Assembly: GCF_910578895.1 (NCBI RefSeq)
Contig: NZ_CAJTSC010000005.1
Span: forward strand, 32,786 to 96,785
Direction: 5' to 3'
DNA length: 64,000 nucleotides
From: an uncultured Bacteroides sp.
Lineage (GTDB): Bacteria; Bacteroidota; Bacteroidia; Bacteroidales; Bacteroidaceae
Within the stretch, counting starts at the first letter, position 1. Every line of letters starts with the position of its first letter. The translations under genes and the position numbers were made by a program. The notes under the pieces are model-generated. The model did no database searches. It saw only the letters and a program-made list of their open reading frames with translations, and was not told the DNA's origin. Below, one piece after another: positions 18,514 to 26,278 of the stretch.

Positions 18514-19173
18514 CTAAACCGTTCCGTTTGCTATATCCGCGATTTCCTCCGCCTTCTCCACGATATAGTCCGGGCGGAACCCTTCCAGTTCCGTCCGCGG
18601 GCGGAAGCCCCAGGTCACTCCGCAGGAAGTCACTCCGGCATTGATTGCCGTCTGCATGTCCACGCCCGAGTCGCCCACGTAGAGCACGTCTTGCCCGGAC
18701 ACGCCGGTGATGGAGAGGATCTCTTCCACAATGGCGGGGTCGGGCTTCACGTTTATTCCTTCGCGCTGGCCGAACACGGCGGCGAAATGTATTTCGGGGA
18801 AGTAGTGTGCCACCAGTTTGCGGGTTGCCGCCTGATACTTGTTGGACGCCACCGCAAGTTGCAGCCCCTGTCCCTGTAGCTGTTCCAGCAGTTCGGGGAT
18901 GCCGGGGTAGGGACGGCTCTTGTCGGCATTGTGCGCATCGTAATAGGGGACGAACTCCTTGCGGACGCGGAGCACGTTCTCCTTGCTCTTCTCCCCTTCG
19001 GGCAGCGCGCGCTCAAACAGTTTGTCGATGCCGTTGCCCACCATGAAGTTGTAGGCGGCTTCCTCGTGGGTGGGATAGCCCAATGTGCGCAAAGCATGGT
19101 TGGTGCTTTGTGCCAGGTCGGCAATCGTGTTCAGCAGCGTGCCGTCCAAGTCGAATATGACAAGTTTCTTCAT
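18514..19173 (-). CDS. gph: HAD-superfamily phosphatase, phosphoglycolate phosphatase-like
   Basis: Soluble 219-residue phosphatase of the HAD superfamily. Motif I is FDLDGTLLNT near residue 7, with two catalytic Asp residues; a helical cap follows (about 18-85); motif II includes VASNKY near 110; motif IV is LYVGDSGVDMQTA near 165. These fit the Gph/PGP group acting on 2-phosphoglycolate, although many HAD enzymes of this size use other small phosphates. It is transcribed alone from a promoter at 19201-19208 and sits inside the glycan region without an obvious functional link. Confidence 0.85.
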   Translation of the reverse strand: MKKLVIFDLDGTLLNTIADLAQSTNHALRTLGYPTHEEAAYNFMVGNGIDKLFERALPEGEKSKENVLRVRKEFVPYYDAHNADKSRPYPGIPELLEQLQGQGLQLAVASNKYQAATRKLVAHYFPEIHFAAVFGQREGINVKPDPAIVEEILSITGVSGQDVLYVGDSGVDMQTAINAGVTSCGVTWGFRPRTELEGFRPDYIVEKAEEIADIANGTV

Positions 19174-19200
19174 CGTTTTTCTCTTTTTTGTTCAGGGTTG

Positions 19201-19208
19201 CAAAGATA
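19201..19208 (-). promoter_or_regulatory. Putative -7 box of gph
   Basis: Minus-strand TATCTTTG, an exact match to TAnnTTTG, 28 bases upstream of the gph start codon. Confidence 0.65.
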
Positions 19209-19280
19209 TAACAATTCATCGGGTTATGTGAAAACTTGCGGCGGATAACGGGAGTTGGCGGTACGGCTTTTTCATTTTTA

Positions 19281-19397
19281 CAGGGGTTAGAGGAGCTACA
19301 GTAGTTAGGGTAGTTAAAGGAGTTAAGGGAGTTAGAGTAGTTACAGTAGTTAGAATAGTTAAAGGAGTTAAGGAAGTTAGAGGAATTAAAGTAGTTA
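19281..19397 (+). repeat. 9-bp minisatellite, 13 units
   Basis: Thirteen contiguous 9-base units of the form NNRGWRTTA (examples CAGTAGTTA, AAGGAGTTA, GAGTAGTTA) run without a gap from 19281 to 19397. In the minus frame they would encode a Leu-Thr-x repeat, but there is no plausible gene. Confidence 0.9.
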
Positions 19398-19400
19398 GAG

Positions 19401-19440
19401 CCGATACTCTTGTGTATGACATTATTATAGAAGTATCGGC
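19401..19440. repeat. Hairpin between the two minisatellite arrays
   Basis: GCCGATACT (from about 19400) pairs with AGTATCGGC (19432-19440) around an AT-rich loop, in the centre of the two oppositely oriented 9-bp arrays. Confidence 0.6.
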
Positions 19441-19470
19441 TTTAATGAACTTCTAAGCCGACTTGGCGGC

Positions 19471-19570
19471 TGATAACTCCCTTTAACTCCTCTAACTCCT
19501 TTAACTCCCTTAACGTACAAATGTACGACTCCTGACGAAGCGATGCGAAGTGATAACTCCTCTAACTTCC
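19471..19570 (-). repeat. Inverted 9-bp minisatellite array
   Basis: Units such as TAACTCCTC and TAACTCCCT, the reverse complement of the array at 19281, occupy about 19475-19513 and recur at about 19553-19570. In between lies a non-repeat stretch with a small hairpin (ACGTACAAATGTACG). Confidence 0.75.
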
Positions 19571-19603
19571 CTGAATGCAAAAACCGTGTTACGCCTGTGC
19601 TTT

Positions 19604-20088
19604 CTGACAGTTTGTATTTCTCGGCGCCGCAGAATCGCCTGTTTCCGTCCCGATGTGCTGCCTGCGGGAAAAAACGAGACGGAAAACGCTCATCTTGCAC
19701 ATAGCCAGCGCGATAGCGAAATACTTACAAACAAACCAGCGCGGAAAAACGCCGGAAATGCCCTGCGCGGGCGTCCCGTTTTCCGGATATTGACGTCTGC
19801 GGCGAGCGGCATTAATGCCGCTCGTGATAGACATTAGTGTCTATCGTGACAGACATTAATGCCGCTCGCGAGAGATGTTAATGCCGCTCACGTCAGACAC
19901 TAATGTCTCTCGGCTGAAACACTTGTGTCCGACGGGAGAAAAAACGGATTTCCGCATAAACGGTGCATCTTTATCGGGAAAAAGCGCATGCGTATCCGCG
20001 TTTTATGCAAGCCGCCCCTGCACCGGAAGAAAGGTGCAGGGGCGGGAGTAAGCAAAAGAGCGGTTTTACCGTCTTTTTGTCATGAATC
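19604..20088 (+). repeat. Full copy (A) of the 22-bp-unit dispersed element
   Basis: Three parts. A head of about 200 bases (19604-19802) aligns without gaps to the copy at 62642. Seven 22-base units follow at 19803-19956; the first is a perfect 22-bp palindrome. The tail (19957-20088) contains a strong GC-rich hairpin near 20008-20045 and ends in a terminator-like segment. Codon-wise comparison of the two heads shows changes at all three positions, so this is not a conserved protein. Confidence 0.88.
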
Positions 20089-20130
20089 GAAACAGGTTTG
20101 CTCTCTTTATGCCTTGCGGGGAGGAGCTTG

Positions 20131-21807
20131 TTATTTGCTGATGCGGAACCAGTCTACGTCCGTCCAGCCGCCGTCGTTGGTGACAATGGCGGGGCGTGTG
20201 CAGAACATGCCCGTCTTGGCGCCTATCCATTTGCCCTCTTTCACCCGGAACGGCTTGCCCAGCGGCAGGTATTTCTTGCCGTTGAGGCTGTAGCTGAAGT
20301 GGCACAGCACCAGCAGGTCGTGCCCGCCTTCGCTTTTGGAGATTTTTGTGCCGTCGGAAGTGAACCTGGCACGCAGGTAGATGGTGTTGTCCTTCAGCCC
20401 TACGGTGCCGTTCACCGTTTCGGGCGTGCCTTTGTCGGCTTTTTCGCAGGATACTTGCGACAATACCAGCCCGTTGTCCGTGTTCTCCAGGATAAGCCCG
20501 GCATAGTCAAGCCCCATCACAACCAGTCCGGTACGTTCGCCTTTGTACTTTTCCGCCGGTTTGAAGGTCAGCTTCATGGTGGCGGTGAAGTTGTCCGCCG
20601 GGGTTTTCTGCAACAGCAGGTTGGGCACGTCCCAAAGGTTCTTGTACTCCTTGACCACCGGATAGGAGTAGAGCCGCACGATGCTTTGGTCTCCTGCGTA
20701 GTAAGCCCATTTCTCGTTGATGTTGGCGTGCCATTGCCATTGCGGGGAGAGCGTGTAGCCGTCGAACTCGTCGCTCTCCTGTGGGGTGCATACGGGATAG
20801 GTCCTGCCCACGTCCGGCTTTTTATGAACCAGCACCGGGTCGCCGCAGCCGTCACCGTCTTTGTCGATGCCGATGACGGGCCATCCGTCTGCCCACGTCA
20901 TGGGTTGCAGGTGCACCAGGCGGCCGTATGCGCCCACATCCTGGAAGTGCAGGAACCAGTCTTCGCCGGTGGGGGTGTCTACCCATGCCCCTTGGTGAGG
21001 TCCGTTGACGGGGCTGCTGCCTTGCGCCAGCACCTTTTTCCATTCGTAAGGTCCGTAGACGTTTTTGGAGCGGAGCACCACCTGCCAGCCGGTGGGCACG
21101 CCGCCTGCCGGGTGGAAGATGTAGTAGTAGCCTCCTTTTTTATAGAACTTGGGACCCTCGCAGGTCTGGTGCGCCTGGTGCCCGTCGAAGATGACGCGCG
21201 ACTGTGTGACGGCTTTGGTGGCGTCCGCGTTCAGCTCGCAGACGGATATGATGCTCTTCAGTCCGGCACGGCTTCCGGCGTATGCGTGCACCATGTATAC
21301 CTTGCCGTCCTCATCCCACAAGGGGCAGGTGTCTATGATGCCCTTGCCCGGCTTTACGAGCACGGGTTCTGTCCACGGTCCTTTGGGGTCTTTCGCCTTT
21401 ACCATGAAAGCGCCCTGGTCGGGGTCGCCCCAGAAGATGTAGAACTCGCCGTTGTGGTGGCGGATGGAGGGCGCCCATACGCGGTTGCCGTGTTCGGGGC
21501 GTTCCGGCGTTTCCACCGGCGGAAGGGCGTAAGGCACCGCCGCGCCGATGATGCTCCAGTTCACAAGGTCTTTGGAGTGCAGGATCTGCAAGCCCGGCAG
21601 GCAGTTGAAGCTGGAAGATGTCATGTAGAAGTCGTCGCCTACGCGGCAGGCGTCCGGGTCGGAATAGTCGGCATAGAGTATCGGGTTCTTGTAGTTGCCG
21701 TTGCCCTGGTCGGCTACCCATACTTCGGAGACATAGTTCTTTTCTTGCGCCGCCAGCGGCAATGCCAGCAGCAGGCTGAGCCCTAAAAGTGCGTTTCTGG
21801 TTTTCAT
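20131..21807 (-). CDS. Glycoside hydrolase family 43 enzyme
   Basis: Secreted enzyme removing arabinose, xylose or galactose units from glycan side chains; the sequence does not settle which. After a signal peptide (LLGLSLLLALPLAAQ), a five-bladed propeller (about 20-320) carries likely GH43 catalytic residues: base Asp in YADYSDPDA near 49, the second Asp in DTCPLWDEDG near 159, and acid Glu in CEGPKFY near 216. A C-terminal beta-sandwich (about 330-555) is typical of longer GH43 members. Start chosen at the Met just before the signal; an upstream in-frame Met at 21828 is possible. It follows the DUF4861 gene closely, indicating one operon. Confidence 0.9.
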   Translation of the reverse strand: MKTRNALLGLSLLLALPLAAQEKNYVSEVWVADQGNGNYKNPILYADYSDPDACRVGDDFYMTSSSFNCLPGLQILHSKDLVNWSIIGAAVPYALPPVETPERPEHGNRVWAPSIRHHNGEFYIFWGDPDQGAFMVKAKDPKGPWTEPVLVKPGKGIIDTCPLWDEDGKVYMVHAYAGSRAGLKSIISVCELNADATKAVTQSRVIFDGHQAHQTCEGPKFYKKGGYYYIFHPAGGVPTGWQVVLRSKNVYGPYEWKKVLAQGSSPVNGPHQGAWVDTPTGEDWFLHFQDVGAYGRLVHLQPMTWADGWPVIGIDKDGDGCGDPVLVHKKPDVGRTYPVCTPQESDEFDGYTLSPQWQWHANINEKWAYYAGDQSIVRLYSYPVVKEYKNLWDVPNLLLQKTPADNFTATMKLTFKPAEKYKGERTGLVVMGLDYAGLILENTDNGLVLSQVSCEKADKGTPETVNGTVGLKDNTIYLRARFTSDGTKISKSEGGHDLLVLCHFSYSLNGKKYLPLGKPFRVKEGKWIGAKTGMFCTRPAIVTNDGGWTDVDWFRISK

Positions 21808-21838
21808 GTTACGATTTGATTGTTTCATTCTTGATTGT

Positions 21839-23068
21839 CTAATTCTTGATTTTTACCTGTACCGGGTGTTGCAGGTCTTCCTTCCACAGGCGCATGTAGG
21901 CGAACCATGCCTCGGGGGTGGGATAACCGAAAGTCTCCTTGCACGAGGTGAACATGGTGTAGTGGTGGAAGCGGTCGCTGCCCGGCGCAGCGAGTGTATA
22001 GAGGAAATTGTCTTTGTCTTTTACTTCCTTGCGGACATATTCCCGGGGGATGTAGGTGGCGATGCCCACGGTCTCTTTGGCGTATTTCACGGTGTCGTTC
22101 ACGGGCCAGTGCCTTCCCCAGCTGCCTGTCAGCCCTTTGTGGTCGGACTCCGAGCGTGTCTCGCCGCCCATGATGTCCTGCACGCCGGTGCAGAACACTT
22201 CTTCCTTCAGCGGTTCGTCGAAGAAGGTCTCCACGCGCAGGTCGCGGTGTCCGGCATAGAGTATGTAGCGGTTGGTCATGTTCAGTTCCGCTCCTTGGTA
22301 CTCCCAGCCTTTTACGGCAACGTCCACTATCGTGCGCACCGGACCGTAGGCAAGGATGCTTTCCGTGCGGAATGCCACCGGTTCTATGTGGGTGGCTTTG
22401 GTTCCGTCCCAGCCTTTCAGGGCGCCGATGCCGCAACTGTTGCCCACCAGCAGCACGTCGTCGCCGAAGCCGCGTGCCAGCTGCTCGTCATTGGGATAGA
22501 AGCCGCTTTCTTTGATTTCCAGCCCTTTCTTGAACTTGCCGTACGGGTCTACGGTCTGCTTTTGGTTGAAATAGATGCGGTAGGCAACCAGCTCGGACTC
22601 GAACATCGGCCCGTGCCCGTGCAGCATGTTGTAGAAGTTGGTGGTGCCCGGCGCCGTGACCGACTGCACGGGGGCGTGCTTCTGCTTTTTGGCATCGCGC
22701 ACCAGCATTTCGGCAAACACGCGCGGCGGGTATGCCTTGTCCGCTTTGGCGGAAGAGAGGGTAATGGTCAGCGTCTGCTTGCTTCCGGCGGGGATGTCCG
22801 TGACAAAGGCAAGTTCGTCGGCTCTTAAATCGCCGTCCAGGTCGTCCAGTTGCGAGGGAATCTCCTCGGCGCCGTTCATCACCACGGCGGAACGTACGCG
22901 GAAGCCGGGCCGGAGGTCTTTGATTTTCAATACTACCGGAGCATCCGCCTTGTCTTTGTTCCATGCGTTGCTCACTTCTACCGTGATGGTTTTGATGCCT
23001 GTCTGTGCCTGCGCGGCGGGAGTGCCTGCGCACAATAGCAGCAAACCGGTTAAAAAGGTCGTTTTCAT
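21839..23068 (-). CDS. DUF4861 family secreted protein
   Basis: A 409-residue exported protein with a signal peptide ending near A-Q-A-Q. The N-terminal part has the DUF4861 pattern: VEVSNAWNKDKADAPVV, then a short segment with QLDDLDGD (about 75-82) and DELAFVTDIPAGS. Family members occur in polysaccharide loci; their biochemical role is not established to my knowledge. The rest looks like an all-beta fold of the kind seen in mutarotase-like or lyase-associated proteins (inference). It has its own promoter (23095-23102) and lies just upstream of GH43, so the two products probably act on the same side chain. Confidence 0.8.
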   Translation of the reverse strand: MKTTFLTGLLLLCAGTPAAQAQTGIKTITVEVSNAWNKDKADAPVVLKIKDLRPGFRVRSAVVMNGAEEIPSQLDDLDGDLRADELAFVTDIPAGSKQTLTITLSSAKADKAYPPRVFAEMLVRDAKKQKHAPVQSVTAPGTTNFYNMLHGHGPMFESELVAYRIYFNQKQTVDPYGKFKKGLEIKESGFYPNDEQLARGFGDDVLLVGNSCGIGALKGWDGTKATHIEPVAFRTESILAYGPVRTIVDVAVKGWEYQGAELNMTNRYILYAGHRDLRVETFFDEPLKEEVFCTGVQDIMGGETRSESDHKGLTGSWGRHWPVNDTVKYAKETVGIATYIPREYVRKEVKDKDNFLYTLAAPGSDRFHHYTMFTSCKETFGYPTPEAWFAYMRLWKEDLQHPVQVKIKN

Positions 23069-23094
23069 AAGGAATGCGTTTAAATTGTCTGCGG

Positions 23095-23102
23095 CAAAAT
23101 TA
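23095..23102 (-). promoter_or_regulatory. Putative -7 box of the DUF4861-GH43 operon
   Basis: Minus-strand TAATTTTG, an exact consensus match, 27 bases upstream of the DUF4861 start codon. Confidence 0.6.
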
Positions 23103-23181
23103 AACTAAAAAGAGCAGACAGCTCTCTCCATTTTGGCAAAAAGAGTGTCTGCTTTGAGCTAATTGCCTGTAGGGTTTCAGC

Positions 23182-23244
23182 GTCTGTTTAGGTTTTCTTC
23201 AAAAAGCATCCTCGAAAGGATGCCGGAGAAAATTTAAACAGGCT
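23182..23244 (-). repeat. Inverted repeat abutting the GH28 stop; copy of a GAGCCTGTTTAAATTTTC repeat
   Basis: Two imperfect arms of about 28 bases meet around 23211-23217, just past the GH28 stop codon at 23246-23248. On the minus strand the outer arm reads GAGCCTGTTTAAATTTTC. The same words end the window at 63960-63989, so this is a dispersed repeat that may double as a 3' terminator. Confidence 0.7.
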
Positions 23245-23245
23245 C

Positions 23246-24844
23246 TTAGAAATCCAATGTCTTTCCTTCCGCACCGATGCCGGCATATACTTTGCCTTCC
23301 ACTTTCAGGTTCTTGGCGTTCTTCACGTTGAGCGTGTGTCCTTTGGTGTCTATGCGTATGTTTTCCAGCGTGACGCCTTCCGCCTGGCTGATGACAATGC
23401 CCTCTTGGGCATCGCTGATGATTACGTCCTTTACGGTCACATCCTTGATGGGCATTTCGGGCAGGCCGTTGAAGAACATGGCGCGTCCCGAGCCCTTGCA
23501 GATGATGTTGGAAATGTGGATGTCGCGGAAGGAAGGGGTTTCGACCGTCACTTGCGGAATTGCCGTCTTCATGCGGCCCTTCAGGTCTTCTTCCGTCTCT
23601 TCGCCCGCCGCCTTGCCGCCGTAGAACAGGTCGAAGAGCAGCGGTTCGTGAGGTATGTCGATCATGTGTATGTTGCGGATGTATATTCCCTCCACTACAC
23701 CGCCGCGCCCTCTTGTGCTCTTGAAGCGCAGGCCCACGTCCGTGCCGAGGAAAGTGCAGTCTGCCACGTAGATGTTCTTCACGCCGCCGGACATTTCGCT
23801 GCCCACCACGAAGCCGCCGTGTCCGTGCAGCACGGTGTTGTTTTTTACGATGACGTTCTGGCAAGGCTCACCGCGCCTGCGCCCGTCTTCGTCCTTGCCG
23901 GACTTGATGCAGATGGCATCGTCGCCGGCATCGAAGATGTTGTTGACAATCAGCGCGTTCTTGCACGACTCCAGGTCCAGCGCATCGCCGTTCTGCGAAT
24001 ACCAGGGGTTGAATACTTTCACTTGGTTGATGGTGATGTGTTCGCACGACAACGGGTGCAGGCACCAGCTCGGCGAGTTCTTGAACGTAACCCCTTCCAG
24101 CAGTACTTTTTTGCTCTTGACGATGTTGAGCAGCACAGGGCGCAGCCACGGGCGGATTTCATTCCATTCCGCATCGGTCTCGATGCCTTCGGGGTTGTTG
24201 AAGTTCTTGCATGCCAGCGCCCCTTTCAAAGAGCCGGCTGTGGGATACCAGATGGAGTTGTCTACCACGCCGCCCGATTTGACGAGCGCGTCCCATTGTC
24301 CGGCGGTCAGCTTGCCTTTCTTCACCGGGCGCCAGCTGTCGCCCGAACCGTCGAATACGCCGTGGCCCGTGATGGCTATGTTTTCCGCATTGCGTGCGGA
24401 GATGGGCGACTGGCAGCGGCGGGTGTTCAAGCCTTCGAACGATGTCTGCAGGATGGGGTAGGCGTTGAAATCGTCTGTGAAGAGAACCAACGCGTTCTGC
24501 TCCGTATACAGGTTGACGTTGCTCAACAGTTCGATAGGCCCCGTCAGCCACAATCCTGCCGGGATGACTACCTTGCCGCCGCCTTTTGCGTTGACGGCTT
24601 TGATGGCGTCATTGATGGCTTTGGTGTTCAGGGTAATTCCATCGCTTTTGGCTCCGAACTGCACGATGCTGACCGTATAGTCACGGAACGTGGGCCGCTC
24701 CACCCTGGGCATGCTGAAAGGGAGCTCTTTATAGATGTTTTCGTCTATGGAGTTTTTGCATTGGGCATGAACCGCATGCTGTGCAGGCAGTGATGCAAGG
24801 AAAAACGCGGTAAGCGTAAATAGCTTCTTAAGTAATGTGTCCAT
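23246..24844 (-). CDS. Polygalacturonase-type glycoside hydrolase family 28
   Basis: Hydrolyses galacturonosyl linkages of pectin. The 532-residue protein has a signal peptide (to about A-H-A-Q) and a right-handed beta-helix. GH28 catalytic motifs are present: the Asp pair in FDAGDDAICIKSG near 305, the GHGGFVVGSEMSGG segment near 340-350 (His near the active site) and GLRFKS near 370, equivalent to the substrate-binding R-I-K motif. It could act on homogalacturonan or on rhamnogalacturonan. Single-gene unit with an unusually long leader (promoter at 25065-25072). It complements the pectate lyase in the same region. Confidence 0.93.
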   Translation of the reverse strand: MDTLLKKLFTLTAFFLASLPAQHAVHAQCKNSIDENIYKELPFSMPRVERPTFRDYTVSIVQFGAKSDGITLNTKAINDAIKAVNAKGGGKVVIPAGLWLTGPIELLSNVNLYTEQNALVLFTDDFNAYPILQTSFEGLNTRRCQSPISARNAENIAITGHGVFDGSGDSWRPVKKGKLTAGQWDALVKSGGVVDNSIWYPTAGSLKGALACKNFNNPEGIETDAEWNEIRPWLRPVLLNIVKSKKVLLEGVTFKNSPSWCLHPLSCEHITINQVKVFNPWYSQNGDALDLESCKNALIVNNIFDAGDDAICIKSGKDEDGRRRGEPCQNVIVKNNTVLHGHGGFVVGSEMSGGVKNIYVADCTFLGTDVGLRFKSTRGRGGVVEGIYIRNIHMIDIPHEPLLFDLFYGGKAAGEETEEDLKGRMKTAIPQVTVETPSFRDIHISNIICKGSGRAMFFNGLPEMPIKDVTVKDVIISDAQEGIVISQAEGVTLENIRIDTKGHTLNVKNAKNLKVEGKVYAGIGAEGKTLDF

Positions 24845-25064
24845 TCGTGATACTATGTTTATTTATAATTTATAATCGGTCAATGTTTATTTATAATCAG
24901 TCAGTCGTCGGTGCTTGTCGGAATCAACAGCCGTTTCCTGTTTTTATTATTTCCCCGCAAGCGGCTCTCACGAGTGGCGTGCGAAAGAAATAATAAAAGA
25001 TTCATGTTAACCTAATTCTAACCTTAAATAAATATTATGTAAAAAACCTCTTAATTACTACTTG

Positions 25065-25072
25065 CAAAAGTA
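25065..25072 (-). promoter_or_regulatory. Putative -7 box of the GH28 gene
   Basis: Minus-strand TACTTTTG fits TAnnTTTG. It implies a 5' leader of roughly 210 bases before the GH28 start codon. Confidence 0.5.
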
Positions 25073-25143
25073 TCGGGCTTTGATGGAAAGTATGTGTACT
25101 AATTGTTGGTTTTAGTGTATTTTTTGTGGTTTTAGCCTTTTCT

Positions 25144-25177
25144 TTTGCATGCTTTCGGGGTTTTTGCACTATCTTTG
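25144..25177 (+). promoter_or_regulatory. Promoter of fabI
   Basis: TTTG at 25144-25147 and TATCTTTG at 25170-25177, spaced 22 bases, close to the Bacteroides housekeeping consensus. The predicted start near 25184 rules out the in-frame ATG at 25126 and supports 25204. Confidence 0.7.
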
Positions 25178-25203
25178 CGGCTCAAAACTTAGTAAAAAAA
25201 GGT

Positions 25204-26061
25204 ATGAGTTACAATTTGTTGAAAGGAAAAAGAGGCATTATTTTCGGTGCTCTGAACGAGCAATCCATTGCCTGGAAAGTAGCAGAGAAAGCAGTAGAAG
25301 AAGGTGCGGTTATCACCTTGTCCAATACACCTGTCGCCGTGCGCATGGGTGAAGTTTCGGCATTGGCGGAAAAACTGAATTGCGAAGTCATAGCAGCGGA
25401 TGCTACCAGTGTGGAAGATTTGGAGAATGTGTTCAAACGTTCTATGGAAGTGCTGGGCGGACAGATAGACTTCGTTCTTCATTCCATCGGCATGTCTCCC
25501 AACGTGCGCAAGAAACGTACATACGATGATTTGGATTATGACATGTTGGGCAAGACGCTGGACATTTCGGCGGTTTCTTTCCATAAGATGATACAGGCTG
25601 CCAAGAAGATGAACGCCATTGCGGAATATGGTTCGATTCTGGCGCTGAGCTATGTGGCTGCGCAACGCACGTTCTACGGTTACAACGACATGGCGGATGC
25701 GAAAGCGCTGTTGGAGTCCATCGCCCGCAGCTTTGGCTACATCTACGGACGCGAGCATCATGTGCGTGTCAATACCATTTCCCAGTCGCCCACGATGACT
25801 ACTGCCGGTTCGGGTGTGAAGGGTATGGACAAACTGTTCGACTTTGCCAACCGCATGTCTCCGCTGGGCAATGCTTCGGCAGACGAGTGTGCGGACTACT
25901 GCATCGTTATGTTCTCCGACCTGACCCGCAAGGTCACCATGCAGAACCTGTTCCACGACGGCGGTTTCTCCAGCGTAGGTATGAGTCTGCGTGCCATGGC
26001 AACTTACGAGAAGGGGTTGGATGAGTACAAGGACGAAAACGGAAATATAATCTACGGATAA
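25204..26061 (+). CDS. fabI: Enoyl-[acyl-carrier-protein] reductase (NADH), FabI type
   Basis: Reduces trans-2-enoyl-ACP in each round of fatty-acid elongation; cytosolic tetramer. The 285-residue protein has the SDR cofactor region FGALNEQSIAWKVAEKA near the N terminus. The FabI active-site pair Tyr160-x6-Lys167 sits in YNDMADAK, with an upstream Tyr in LALSYVAAQRTF. Start at 25204 follows an A-rich ribosome-binding region and lies just downstream of a consensus promoter. Monocistronic; next gene starts about 215 bases later. Confidence 0.95.
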   Translation: MSYNLLKGKRGIIFGALNEQSIAWKVAEKAVEEGAVITLSNTPVAVRMGEVSALAEKLNCEVIAADATSVEDLENVFKRSMEVLGGQIDFVLHSIGMSPNVRKKRTYDDLDYDMLGKTLDISAVSFHKMIQAAKKMNAIAEYGSILALSYVAAQRTFYGYNDMADAKALLESIARSFGYIYGREHHVRVNTISQSPTMTTAGSGVKGMDKLFDFANRMSPLGNASADECADYCIVMFSDLTRKVTMQNLFHDGGFSSVGMSLRAMATYEKGLDEYKDENGNIIYG

Positions 26062-26156
26062 GATACATAGTGTGCCGGCCGGTTGTCGGTGATTGGCAGG
26101 GTGCGCCGCCACATGGCGCGTGATACCCGCCACCGATAACCGGCTATCTATTACCC

Positions 26157-26278
26157 GTCACTTATCGCCTGTCATCCGTCACTCGCCATCATTCATTACC
26201 CGTTGCCATTTATCACTCGTCATCATTCATCATTATTCGTCATCATTCATCACGCATCATCATTCATTACTTGTCATC
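26157..26278 (+). repeat. Simple-sequence tract of CATCATTCA / CGTCA words before the methylase gene
   Basis: A cluster of related short words (CGTCATCATTCATCA, CGTCACT, CATTACC and similar) repeats across about 120 bases and runs into the start codon at 26279. Purines are nearly absent as a ribosome-binding motif here. Confidence 0.7.

Larger units (their letters stand above)
19174..20130. other. Repeat-rich 957-base intergenic region
   Basis: Between the 5' end of gph and the 3' end of the GH43 gene. It holds the gph promoter, a 9-bp minisatellite (19281-19397), a hairpin (19401-19440), an inverted array of the same 9-bp unit (about 19471-19570) and a full copy of the 22-bp-unit element (19604-20088). 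No reading frame here has convincing coding character. Confidence 0.8.
24845..25203. other. Divergent region between GH28 and fabI, with structured GH28 leader
   Basis: Holds a minus-strand -7 box for GH28 (25065-25072) and a plus-strand promoter for fabI (25170-25177). The GH28 leader of about 210 bases contains a perfect 12-bp inverted repeat (24942-24953 with 24987-24998) enclosing a GC-rich segment. No coding sequence is apparent. Confidence 0.65.
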
